From: Clonostachys chloroleuca
Lineage: Eukaryota; Ascomycota; Sordariomycetes; Hypocreales; Bionectriaceae
Length of the DNA stretch: 64,000 bases
Assembly (NCBI GenBank): GCA_037952775.1
Contig: JBANAY010000004.1
Span: 4,402,001 to 4,466,000, forward strand
Direction: 5' to 3'
This document shows positions 11,959 through 22,465 of the stretch, in pieces. The position numbers and the translations under genes are program-made. The notes beneath the pieces are model-generated. The model was not told where the DNA came from. It did not search any database and saw only the letters and a list, made by a program, of their open reading frames with translations. How positions within the stretch are numbered: position 1 is the first letter of the stretch; the number at the start of each line of letters is the position of its first letter.

Positions 11959-13824
11959 ATGCAAACCATAACCATCATGTCAATCTTTTTGATACTCTCA
12001 AACGGCCCTGGTCTTTATGGGATAGCGGCTGTCGTCCTCCTTGGGGTGTTGGTCAGTTACATTGTTTACCAACGTTTCTTCCACCCGTTGGCCTCATACC
12101 CTGGACCCTTTCTGGCCTCTATCACAGATCTTTGGCAAGTGTTCCAGTTCCTTTCACTCGATCAGCCTATCATCTTACGGAACTGCATGAAAAGTATGGA
12201 CAGTTCGTGCGTTATGGGCCAGACAAGCTGAGTATTACCGCGGAGGAAGCAGTGCCTCTGATTTATCAAAGAGGAGGCAATAATATGCCCAAGACCGAGT
12301 TCTATGATGGTGCGTTTAAATCCCATCCATGACTTCATATACTCAGGTTTGTTTCTGACAGTTGTTCAGCTTATGGGGCAAAAATTCCTAACGTGTTCGG
12401 CATGCGAGACGAAAATGTGAAATGACAAATATAGAAAAATAACATATCATATATAACTAACCAATCAGCAGATGCACTCGATTCGCAGACGCCACATGTC
12501 GCATAGTTTCTCCATGTTTTACATCAAGGGTATGGAGCAATATCTAGATGAGAACATGGCTATCCTCTGTGACAATGTTGCTGGATTCGCCAAGACCGGC
12601 GAGGTTATTGACCTCAAGAAAGCGCTTCACTACTATGTCATCGATGTTCTGGGCGAGCTTGCTTTCAGCCAGTCGTTCGGCATTCAAATCACAGACGACG
12701 AATCGCGGGTGCCGCCTGTTGTTGAGCACAGTCTTCTCAGCGTCGTCACAGGGGCCTGGCCAGCCATGACCAGCACCCTGCGCAAATGGTTCCCCGTCGT
12801 CCCACATCCAAGTCTGAAGGCTCTTTTCAAGGGTCGCTCTGACTGCGCTACCCTTGCCTCGCAGTGTGTCCAGAGGCGGCTGAAGGACCTGGAGGGGGTG
12901 GCCGAGGATGCCAAAGACCAGCGGAAGGACATTCTAACTAATTTGATCCTGGCAACTCACCCAGATACGGGCGAGCGGCTGGAACAGCATGGTTTGGAGG
13001 CAGAAGCATTTGGATTCATGTATGTGTGACTACCAATTTCTCTCTCCTTGCATCGCACAAGGCTGACAACATTGCTACTAGTATTGCTGGAACCCACACT
13101 ACGAGCGCAACCACGGCACTGCTCTTCCACCACCTCTTACATGTCCCAGACATCATGTCCAAATGTGTCGCGGAAATCGACCAGAATCTTGGACCGCTTG
13201 CGGGAGATTCCGTGTACTCGGTTACCGAGGCAGAGACATCATTACCTTTCGTCCGCCAATGCATAAGGGAGAATTTCCGCCTGACACCCGTCTTTACCAT
13301 GCCCTTGGCTAGACGGGTCATGGCCCCCGAGGGCATTGTCATAGCAGGGCACCACATCAAACAGGGCGTAGGTACCCTGGTATACACATTCGTACACATG
13401 ACTGTCGGCTAAGATCGCGCATATGTAGACCTCTGTGGCCATCTGCAACCACTCTTTCCACCACAACCCTCTCATCTGGGGAGAAGACCGTAACGTCTTT
13501 AACCCGGATAGGTGGGAAGTGCCCGAAATAGCACAGCGGGCTCGCTATCTGATGCACTCTGGCTTAGGCGGCCGCCAATGCGTTGGGAACACGGTGGCCC
13601 AGACGAATATATACAAGCTGGTGAGCACGTTGCTCAGGAGGTTTAATTTTCAATTGGCGGATTCTGAGGAGCGAGAGCGGTCGGCTAGGGGAGAGTTCGT
13701 TGGGAAACTTCCGGAGATGATTAGTGTAGGAATAAGCGATCTGAAGCATCCGCTGATGGTTAGAGCTCGAGTAAGAGACATGGCTAAAGCAAAGACGTCT
13801 GGTCGTATTGATAGATGTAAGTAA
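11959..13824 (+). pseudogene. Cytochrome P450, fungal E-class, one frameshift and altered heme motif
   Basis: The start ATG at 11959 gives an N-terminal membrane anchor (residues ~10-30), then the fungal HPLASYPGPFLASITDLW hinge region. Near 12166 one base appears to be missing: the expected YHLTELHEKYGQFVRYGP block continues in the next frame. Later introns (about 12310-12368, 12414-12471, 13019-13080, 13367-13434) are all clean and in phase. The I-helix reads AGTHTTSATT, the K-helix RENFR, the PERF region NPDRW, and the heme loop at about 13558-13587 reads SGLGGRQCVG. The axial cysteine is kept, but the usual first Phe is Ser (TCT, one transition from TTT). The neighbours are a dead MFS transporter and a damaged Zn2Cys6 regulator. 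A one-base assembly error cannot be ruled out, but the altered heme residue is a second, independent oddity. Substrate unknown. Confidence 0.8.
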
Positions 13825-14403
13825 CACAATAGTAGCTACGAGGCAGCCTGAACTCTGCTGGAGCTACATAGCGCCGATGTGTGAACGTTGGACGATATCG
13901 AGACAACAATTCCTGTATATCCTCCGCATCAACTTGGGGGCCTATGTATCTAGTGCCAATAGCAGTCGTGTCAAAGTGTGTTCCCCATCTCCACGGGGAA
14001 CAGAATTTAGCTAGCCCTTCCCCCGGAATCTTACTCCACGTTGTTGATCGATCTTCCGGTTTGCCGTTATAAGAGAAGGACCCGTGCTATTTAAACGTGC
14101 CCCTCCACCACAGCTGTCCCAGTCCTCTCTCCTCTGCATCTGCTTAATACGTGTCGTCCTCTTCTTTCGTCATGCTCAGCAGTCGACCATTGACAAAGCG
14201 ACCACGAGCCGCTATCGCTTGCAACCGTTGTAGACAAGCCAAAGCCAAGGTAGTGACCAGCTTTGGGTTCGAATTGCCATTAAAAGCTGACCATATCTCT
14301 GTAAGTGCGACAGCGAAAGACCTCAATGCGGGCGGTGTGCGAGGGAGGAGTCGGAATGCATATACTCTAATGGTGGTCGACGGAAAAAGCTAGCTCATGA
14401 GAG

Positions 14404-14459
14404 GCAAGTGAAGAGACAGGCACTATTGTCCCAATTTACAAGACTAACAGTAGCTATAG
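14404..14459 (+). other. Probable GC-AG intron in the Zn2Cys6 regulator
   Basis: The donor reads ag|gcaagt, the standard consensus for the rare GC donor class, and the acceptor reads ctatag. This splice alone joins the zinc-cluster exon (frame ending ...LAHE) to the linker frame starting AESDLG. No nearby GT donor gives the right phase. Inference from reading phase only. Confidence 0.55.
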
Positions 14460-15655
14460 AGCCGAATCGGATCTTGGTATGCGAGTTCGAGACATCGAGG
14501 CGAAGTTGGCATCCGTGCGCGGATCGGTTGAAACAGTGCCGGACACATTCGATCTGGGTTCCGAACCAGTTCCCGTCCCATGGGCCACCCCATCGTACAC
14601 CGAGTCCCTTCCCGATGTTCGAGCTACGAGGCTTTTCGATTACCCATCGACTACCGATATGGGCTACTTTGGTAAGAGAGATGCTTTGTTTCTAATTACG
14701 GCCTTCACTCATACCCTAAACTAACAGGTTCGAGCTCGAATCACGCACTTTTCCGATCAATAACCGCAGAGATTATAAATCTTGGTTATAACCATGCGCA
14801 GCATTCCTTCGAGCCTTTCAGTCGATGTCAGGGACCTATCTTTAGGACTGGAATATCTACAGATCTTACATCCACCAAAACGGGATACCCGGAGCGCCGT
14901 GTTGCCCTTGAACTGATCTCCCGTTTCTCGGACTTCATCGGCGCAGTTCTTCCCTTCGCTACTGAATCTGCCCTCGTCATAGAGGCGTGCAAGATAAGTG
15001 CAGACACAGAGTTGGCGTCTGGGGTTCAGGCATTGCTCGATATTGTGTTTGCTCACGCGTTAGTTTCGGCGGACGAAAATACAGCAAATACATTCTACCT
15101 CAGGGCTTTTCATATACTTGAGACTCAGTCACAACACTTACCTAGCCTAGAATGCCGTGAGTGTCTTCGCGATATCCCATATTAACTCAGAAAGCTTACA
15201 CAGTATGTCCAGTCCGGGCATGTCTGTTGCATCACGTAAAAATAGACGTGTCGAAATATCTTGATTCTAAAAAAAAACGAACAAACAATCCATATGTCTC
15301 TCAAGGAAAGCTACTTCAGGCATTTAACGTGAGTATTGAATAGCAAAGGTTGACCTATTGGTGTCTTCTTTACTAACAAATTGATAGATGTCTTCATCAT
15401 ATCATTGGGCAGGCGATAGACGATATCTACGACCACAATATGGGAACTTCCGATCAGTTGAGCTTTGATGATTTAGTGGCGAAGACAGTAGACCTCTCAA
15501 GAAAATTAGATCAATGGCGTGTCAATTTATCTCCGTTCGAAATCCGCCAGCATGATCTCAAATCTTCAATCCCGTCAACAGGAAAGTCGAGAGCAGAAGG
15601 GCTCGAAAACCTACTTGCCATTCACCACTATCGAACGGTGTCGTTGGCCAACGGA

Positions 15656-15658
15656 TAG
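15656..15658 (+). other. In-frame TAG inside the regulator's middle homology domain
   Basis: The frame running from about 15390 ends here, immediately after HHYRTVSLANG, in a region where such regulators normally continue for hundreds of residues. Coding-like sequence follows in the same frame. CAG to TAG is a single transition. Confidence 0.6.
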
Positions 15659-16637
15659 CTGCTTCTACGAATACTGCAAGAGAGAACTTCAATCCGTCTT
15701 GAAGATATGGATATTTCCCATCAGATCGCGATACTTTCCCTGCAACGTGATAATACGGCAGCCAAGGAGCTTTGTTGGCTACTTTCAAGTATTTCCACCT
15801 CTCATTCTGGGTTTTTCGAAGCCAATGCCACCTGGTGGGTTTGTAACTATGGTGGTGAGTATATAGTCCCTTCTACGTCCAGTCTTTCATATCCGGAAGA
15901 TGCTGACCTCAAGACGCGCTTAAGCGCTCACTCTCTGTCTTCACCTCATGGGAGTCTGGATACTTTCGCTTAGCAATCTCACATACTTCGGGCTACTGAA
16001 AATAAATCCTTCGGAAGTGCAGACTCTGCTCAAAGAAGCGGTTATTACATTGAAAGTGATTGGAGGAGAATGCCTCATGAGTAGCAAGGCCCACCATTGC
16101 ATACGGCAGTATGTTGAGTTTCTGGCCTCTGCCGGTAAGCTTTGTTTACGCCCCAGGTCTTCCCTATCGAGTGTGAAACTGACATGGGCCATAGAACAAA
16201 GGATGGAAACGAATGGCCTTGCAGAGGCGGACCAAGCGGTGCTGTGGCCGGCGCAGACTGATATGGTTTTAGACAATGAACCCAACCTGGGGGGCTTTCT
16301 CCATTCGCTGGACTCGGAGGATGCTCTATTGGGCGGTTTGTTGGGATCAGAGAGGTGGAATAGCGAAATACATGATATAGGCCTGCTTTAATAAGTGTAC
16401 ACTGATGTCTGACCTGATTCGTCTATCAGCTACTAAAGAGAACGAAGGAAGAGAAAGAGACCTTGTGGCTGATTGTATAGTCCTTGATCCTATAATAAAA
16501 GCCCTTATCCGGGACAATAGCTTAGCGGTTTTCTTAATTTTAACCATTGATTGCGGGCGCGAAAAGCATATTTTAATGTTTTTGTTATGGTTAACTGGGG
16601 TGCTAATTGAGCTACGAATCTCCTATCGGGGAAACCG

Positions 16638-16750
16638 TGGGCCGTTAGCTCAGGGGTAGAGCACTATTTTTGCACTGCCCGTTGGCGGCCTCACGGGCTC
16701 GACCCAAGGAATTGGTTCGAGAGCTTAATTTGAGGCCGTCCCCAGCCATC
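16638..16750 (+). repeat. tRNA-derived sequence with A-box and B-box-like motifs
   Basis: The segment has a canonical D-arm/A-box (TTAGCTCAGGGGTAGA at about 16645-16660) and a B-box-like GGTTCGAGAGC (16714-16724). The expected acceptor stem does not close, the anticodon stem cannot pair, and the box spacing is wider than in an intronless tRNA. Three near-repeats of ccagccat/ccagcc follow at 16742-16768. It is best read as a degenerate tRNA or the head of a tRNA-derived SINE, not a working tRNA. Confidence 0.45.
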
Positions 16751-16820
16751 TCCAGCCATACCCAGCCTTAAATTGAACGATTGAGATGCGCCCATGGTAA
16801 TAGATCAGTTCTAGAAGACG

Positions 16821-18778
16821 ATGACGCGTCCCCTTATGCATTCGATGCGCCTGATCGCCCGACCTGGGCTCAATTTGTGCCGGCTTGGCGGGCGCCAAGC
16901 AACACCCCGGCCATGCTGGCAGCTATCGAGATTCTCAACCGCGTCAGCAAGACTCAATGGTATGTGCCGCCCAATTGACGATGACATCGATGGTAGTTGT
17001 TTGGATCAATGTCGAATCCATCCCAATTTGCGTCATATGTGAGCAGGTTCTTGGGGGTTGCCCAATTGCCCGCGACCTGCTGTATGATGACCAGCCTGAG
17101 GTTGCCGTGTCCTCAGCTTCACAAGCCATCAATGGCGCCGCACACGCTTGATTTCGCGTAATGGCCAAGTGAGAGTACACCTTGCTAATTTACAACAGAA
17201 TACAAGCAGTCACAATCACAATCGGGAGGTGGTGGTGGCTATGGCGAACCCAAGCCTGAGGAGCCATCTCTGCCGAAGAAGATGCTGGAGTCGGCAGCAA
17301 CTACATTTGCCTCCATTGTAGTTCTCGCTCTCGGGTTCGCAGGCGCTGCCTACATCTATCACAGAAGCTACAAGTGGCTAGTTCTGCGAAAGATGACACG
17401 GGCATTCGAGCCTGGCGACCCAGTCTTGGAGATGGCCGCCATTGGCAAAGATGTCCCGCACAAGAAAGGGGGAGAAACAGATTACTGGGTATTGCGTCCG
17501 GAGCAAGACCGCGTCAACAGAATCGTCAGCGGTGAAGAAAAGGGGCACTACTTTCTGCTCGTGGGGGAGAAAGGCACTGGAAAGAGCAGCATGCTCATTG
17601 AGGCAATGCGCCAGATCGATGGCGATGCTGTTTCCATGTTTGAGGCGCACCCGGATACTGAAATCTTCCGACAACGGCTGGGGAAGGCCTTGGATTATGA
17701 GTTCCATGAGGATTATATTGGAGGCTATTTCAGCGAGAGGGGCCCTCGCGAGTCCACCGCGCTTCTCGACATCGAACGGGCACTGAACAAGCTGGAAAAG
17801 GTGGCCATGAAGATGAGATCTGACCGTGGCAAACCGCTTATTGTCATTGTGAACCAGATGCACTTGCTCCGAAATGTTGAGGAAGGCCGTGACCTGATTG
17901 AGCTTCTCCAGCAACGCGCCGAGCAGTGGGCCGCGGCTGACCTCGTTACCATGATTTTCAACTCCGATGATTACTGGGTTTACGAACGTTTGAAGCAGCT
18001 GGCAACTCGAATGGAGGTTATCCCAGTACATGATTTACCCAAGAAACAGGCGGTAGAAGCCTTGAAGAACTACCGTCTACGTTACCGTGGAGAGCAGCTC
18101 TCGGAGAGCATGCTCGAACAGATCTACGGGAAGGTTGGTGGCAGAGTCAGCTTTTTGAATAGGGTGGCCAAAAGTGACGATATGCTTGCCAAGTGTGAGT
18201 CTATCAAAAACACTGAGAAGAGGTGGTTCCTAAACCAATGCTGGATTCTCGGAGCCGAGATGGATGACGACGTGATGGACCAGCAGAAGTGGGCAGTAAG
18301 TATCACCCGGCGTCAAGTCCGACTCCTATTGTGACAAAATTTGCTCATTTGCAATTAGGCTGCTGCTATGACCTTGGCCCTGGCCTTGGTAGACAAAGAA
18401 AAGGAGATGGACCGGACTTACAGCCCGGAGGAAGGCCATATCCTGCCATCCTACCCATTCCATGAAGCGCAGCAAATCATGACCCGATGTGACTTTATTC
18501 GCGAGCTGGATAGCCTGAATCTCCTAACAATTACTCATCATGCCGACGTCAGAGCCAGCAGCGTCCCCATGCAGCATGCGTTCAAAGAAATCTGCTCCCA
18601 ACCGGACTTCCGAGAGTTCCTGGAGGCAACGATGAACAGAATCGCCGACATTGAGAGCTTGGGTCGAACCCGAGAACTGGTTGCCAAGGATCTTGTTCTT
18701 GGCGGCCAGTATGAGATCGAACACAACCGCAAGTCGGTTACTGTCAAGTTGGTTCAAAAGGAGGAAGAGGAGGACTAA
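16821..18778 (+). CDS. Mitochondrial inner-membrane AAA-type ATPase (Orc1/AAA_16-like with C-terminal winged-helix region)
   Basis: The three-exon model is 16821-16959, 17199-18295 and 18359-18778, giving 551 codons plus stop. The N-terminus is Arg/Leu/Ser-rich without acidic residues (MTRPLMHSMRLIARPG...), typical of a mitochondrial presequence. Then come a Gln/Ser/Gly linker, one TM segment (about residues 82-100), Walker A GEKGTGKS (169-176) and a hydrophobic Walker B strand ending in Asn-Gln (265-266) rather than Asp-Glu. The C-terminal ~200 residues look like the helical plus winged-helix part seen in fungal AAA proteins of this type. The 5' intron (239 nt) is long for this window and carries stops, so the start depends on it; the presequence supports the choice. 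The substrate is unknown. The altered Walker B may mean slow or no ATP hydrolysis. Confidence 0.85.
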
Positions 18779-18880
18779 AATCGACATTCCCCCAGCTCTT
18801 ACGCCTTAATGTTCTACCGACTTCACCACACACTCTTTGATATATTCTCTTATGCCTCTCGACATTTTCCTTTCCTTCAG

Positions 18881-18904
18881 TTTTTTTTTTTTTTTTTTTT
18901 TTTT
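18881..18904. repeat. Poly-T run, 24 bases
   Basis: An uninterrupted T24 lies about 100 bases after the ATPase stop codon, in the presumed 3' UTR. Such a run is length-unstable and prone to sequencing error. Confidence 0.9.
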
Positions 18905-19164
18905 CCTTTCAATGTGCATCTTTCCCCATATAATTCAGAGCCCTGGCAGGCGTGTAGTTTTACACATACCTACTGTACACACACTCGCACTCACTTTATC
19001 TATTTTTCTTCATTTTTCTGCATATTTCCTTTTTTTGTCCTATTTTTCCAGTTTGAGAACGCGAAAATCCAAACTGGCAATGTATTTATTAGTTCCGACC
19101 TGACGCAAAAGCGATAGATTTCCTTGGATCCGTAGCATGAATGCAACAAAGCAGAGTATTATCG

Positions 19165-19182
19165 AAAAAAAAAAAAAAAAAA
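19165..19182. repeat. Poly-A run, 18 bases
   Basis: An uninterrupted A18 in the spacer between the ATPase and the Myb/SANT gene. No target-site duplication or retroelement sequence was seen next to it. Confidence 0.9.
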
Positions 19183-19582
19183 GCAAGTCCTTATTAATGC
19201 ACAATCGGTATCATGTACAAACACTGGCAGCTTGTTTGTTTGTTTTGGTACTAGTCCTTGACTTGTGCAAGTGCGAATGTCACTTGCTGTTGATAGCTCG
19301 ATTAGTGATGTGATGCGGTTGCCTATTTCGGCGGGAGCTGCTGAGGAATCATGTCGGCCTCAGATCCAAGGCATCAACCCCCTTCCACCCCTTCAGTCTC
19401 AAGGCCAATCGCCCACCCTCGATAATTTTACGAGTGTCACCACCTACCTAACCTAAGGTAATCATCGACGCGCCGCCTTTGATTTTTTAAGCGCCCCACA
19501 GCCAGCGCTCCTCGAGATTCCTGTCGCGACAGCGGGATGCCAGCACTGCACTCGACTACCACGAAGACGTGAGAGCCGGTCA

Positions 19583-22465
19583 ATGCCAACAGGTGCAAGC
19601 TCTCGGTGGCCCGATTTTCGCTTTGCCTCATCGTTGTGGGCGAGAGGAGGCCCGCAGTCCAAGCAGGATAACGCGAGCGCATCCGCATCCAGCCCCGGAC
19701 CATCGAACCCAAAACAACCCATCGCCTCTGCAAGGGACCAACACAATCAGACCGACCCTTCGTCAGGAAATAGCGATACCCTGGCGCCTACGAACATGGC
19801 TGAGCTTGAGGACCCCCAGGCCCCCATTCACGGCATCGGTGGTTTTGATAACACCTCCATCTCTGGTGAGATGGACCAAGACTTTGGTTCGCTTGAGATC
19901 TTTGATAGCAACCAGACCGACGCTCCTTTTTCATCGCAGGCAAACAATGTAGCTTTCGAGAATAACACCCAAGTCCCCACTGCTGTCATGTCAGCAGAAG
20001 CGCCATCGTCACCCAGATCGAAGCGGTCCAAACGCGGTACCGACGCCAACACAAGCTCATCCCGACAAGATCAGACCGATCCTACAACTGACAGGGCGAG
20101 CCCCGCAAGCGACAGAGTATCCTGGCGATCTAAGCGAAAGCTCGCAAGCCCAGATGCTCCGAGGGGCAAGCGTCAGAAGAAGAACGGGTTGGCCGGAACG
20201 AAAGAAACTGACCAATCCCACTCGACAGACGCGGTCAGCCCCGACGCTGAACAACCCAATCCATCCAAGGCGGCCAAATCGAGCCGTCAAAGCGCAACTG
20301 GGAAGCCTGCCAATGAAAGAGACCCCATTGGCGCGGAATACGACATCGAGAATTTGGACGTGGAGAACCTTGCCAAGGAGGCCTGGAACGAGCACATCAA
20401 CGGCAATGCGCGTCGAGAATTGGTCGCAGCCAGCGAGAAGGCACAGGCTACAGAGAATGATGTCGAGATGGCGGATGCCGGTGCCAATGGCGCAGAACAC
20501 AGCGAACCCCAACCAGAGACGTCCGGAGATCAGCCCCAGGAAGCTGACCCGACACCTCGCACGAGGCACTCAACACGGGGCAAGAAAGCGAAGCCGACCT
20601 ACTTTGAGCAGCCTGTTCAGGATGCCCCTGATGAGGACGATGATGAAGAGCCAGGAGAGCTCCCATCCCCTTCAGCAATGACGCCTAAGCCACGAAAGAG
20701 AGCGAAGGCTGCCGCAAAGAAGGTTAATCGCCCCAAGCCCAAGGCTCCGTCACCTGCGTCAGAGGAGGAGGACGTGTCCGACGATGACGCCCCTCGACGA
20801 CGAAATAGGATGGCTGGTTTCAAGCAAGGCCGGTTCACAGAGGACGAACTGAGCCGCATCAGTAGAGCTGTAGTAGCTTTCGGAAGGGAGAATGACCTGA
20901 CTCAACCACAAGTGAATGAAGTAAGTACATTTCCAAAGATCGCCGGCATAATTGTCATGGTTTCTTATGCAAAATAGATGATCCACGCAGCTGGAGGAAC
21001 CTCTGCTGGCGAAGCTCACGCTCAGCTATGGGCACGTCTTTTTGCCGAATGTCCCGACAGGCACCGACAGAAGATAATCAACATCACTCGCAAAAAGTTC
21101 CATAATTTCGTGGCTCGTGGAACTTGGACGCCAGACCAGGAAGCCGAGCTGCGAGATCTTATTCAAGTCCATGGAACGAAATGGTCGCATATTGCTAGGA
21201 TCATCAACCGTCATCCAGAGGATATCCGGGATCGGTACCGGAACTACGTTGTGTGTGGAGATGCACAGCGCAAGGACGCCTGGAACGAGGAGGAAGAGGG
21301 TCGGCTGGCACAGTATGTCATCGACGCCATGGTGGCCATCGACGACTTGCGGGCGATGCAGCCCACTCGAGAGTTGTTAAGAAAGCCATACGAGGAACTC
21401 ATTGATTGGCAGAACATTAGCGAGCGCATGGATAGAACGCGTAGTCGACTTCAGTGCATTACCAAGTGGAAATCGATGAACTTGCGAATCCATAGCAAGG
21501 ATCAGCTTGCGTCGCTACAGCCTGATGCTCGAATCTCGTTCAACCTCGAGAAGGCCAGACGCCAAATCAACGCGATGCCTGAAGAGGAACGTCACCGTCT
21601 AGTGCTCGCGATCAAAAATACGGCTGCTGGAACGGAGGCAAAGATCCCATGGCAAAAGCTCGTCGATAAGTCATTCCGAAACGAGTGGCACCGGGCAACA
21701 CAGGTCCTCCTTTGGCATCGTCTGAAGAAGACGGTTCCGGGCTGGGAAAGCAAGTCGGTTCGGGACGCTGCACAGCACATACTTGACCAGTTGAATCTCA
21801 ACGGCGAATTCCCCGACGTCGGGGGGGATGGTTATGATGATGCAGAAGAAATGCGTGTCATCCGGTCTTACCCTACACCTTCTCAGACTAAGAAAGCAAA
21901 CCAGGACCAGAAGACGTCACATGTTGTGAGTGAGGAGTTCGTCACCAACTCAGACGATGAAGGGGGAGCCAAGGAAACAGAGGGTCCACCGATGGAGGAA
22001 GCAGCCGAACTTAGCAATGACGATATCCAGATCGACCCCGCTCTCACTGAGGCCGTTGCTCTGGAGGGAGCACTGGCCGAGCCGCCCGAGCCCAGCAATG
22101 TGGATATGCCGACCACTGATATGCCGACCGCTGATGTGCCGACCGCTGATATGCCGACCGTTGATGATGAGAACTCTCTCCCCAAACGAACCCCCTCCAA
22201 GATGGCGACCTACGGCAAGAAGAAGGGGGCTGCCAAGCACGGTCTCATGCTCACCCAAGACCCGATTGAGGATGTTGAGGGAGATGCTCTCGATGCAGAG
22301 GACCAAACGAATGGGGGAATGAGGCCCAAAAAGACCCCGGTGCCCAGCAAGTTCAAGTCCCCGGGAGCGAAGGCCAACGATGACGGGCAGGTACAAAATA
22401 CCAGTCTCATGTCTAGTGACTTTGAGGACATGGAAGACCTACCAGCGCGAATCTCGGCCGCCTAG
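19583..22465 (+). CDS. Myb/SANT DNA-binding protein, Reb1/TTF1-like
   Basis: Two exons (19583-20920 and 20978-22465, intron GTAAGT...AATAG) encode 941 residues from the first ATG. A second in-frame ATG at 19796 (MAELEDPQAP) would give 870 residues and may be the true start, since the first 71 residues look unconserved. The N-terminal half is acidic/Ser/Pro-rich with basic KR patches and probably disordered. The DNA-binding part has a first helical block (RFTEDELSRISRAVVAFG), a SANT repeat (about residues 493-541, GTWTPDQEAELRDL...WSHIARIINR), then a second repeat with an insertion (about 546-615). This arrangement matches fungal Reb1-type factors, known for rDNA Pol I termination and nucleosome-free promoters. 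The C-terminus is acidic with a short tandem repeat. Nuclear by inference. No obvious lesions. Confidence 0.85.
22103..22162 (+). repeat. In-frame 15-bp minisatellite in the Myb/SANT gene
   Basis: Four copies of a 15-base unit encode repeated DMPTx/DVPTx pentapeptides near the acidic C-terminus. The unit keeps the frame, so copy number can vary without breaking the protein. Confidence 0.85.

Larger units (their letters stand above)
14172..16391 (+). pseudogene. Zn2Cys6 (fungal binuclear cluster) transcription factor, interrupted
   Basis: The ATG at 14172 begins a short basic leader and a zinc cluster split by an intron (14250-14305). After splicing, all six cysteines have normal spacing, in the C-X2-C-X6-C-X6-C-X2-C-X6-C pattern. 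The next junction works best as a GC-AG intron (14404-14459, donor gcaagt), leading into a linker (ESDLGMRVRDIEAKL) that looks like the usual coiled coil. Exon 4 (14728-15156) is fully open. The middle homology domain follows with HHIIGQAIDDIYDHN around 15390-15440, but its frame ends at a TAG at 15656-15658, inside the domain and well before the C-terminal exons. Coding-like sequence resumes to a stop at 16391. Around 15200-15330 no convincing exon was found, so this part may be decayed or wrongly parsed. Presumably the local regulator of the adjacent P450 and MFS genes. Confidence 0.7.
18779..19582. other. 3' UTR / spacer with homopolymer runs
   Basis: The spacer is strongly T-rich after the ATPase stop, with a long poly-T (18881-18904) and, further on, a poly-A (19165-19182). 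No gene is seen. The last ~150 bases should hold the promoter and leader of the Myb/SANT gene. Confidence 0.6.

Noticed and set aside
16638..16750. A functional tRNA gene
   Set aside because: Acceptor and anticodon stems do not pair and the box spacing is wrong; kept only as tRNA-derived sequence.
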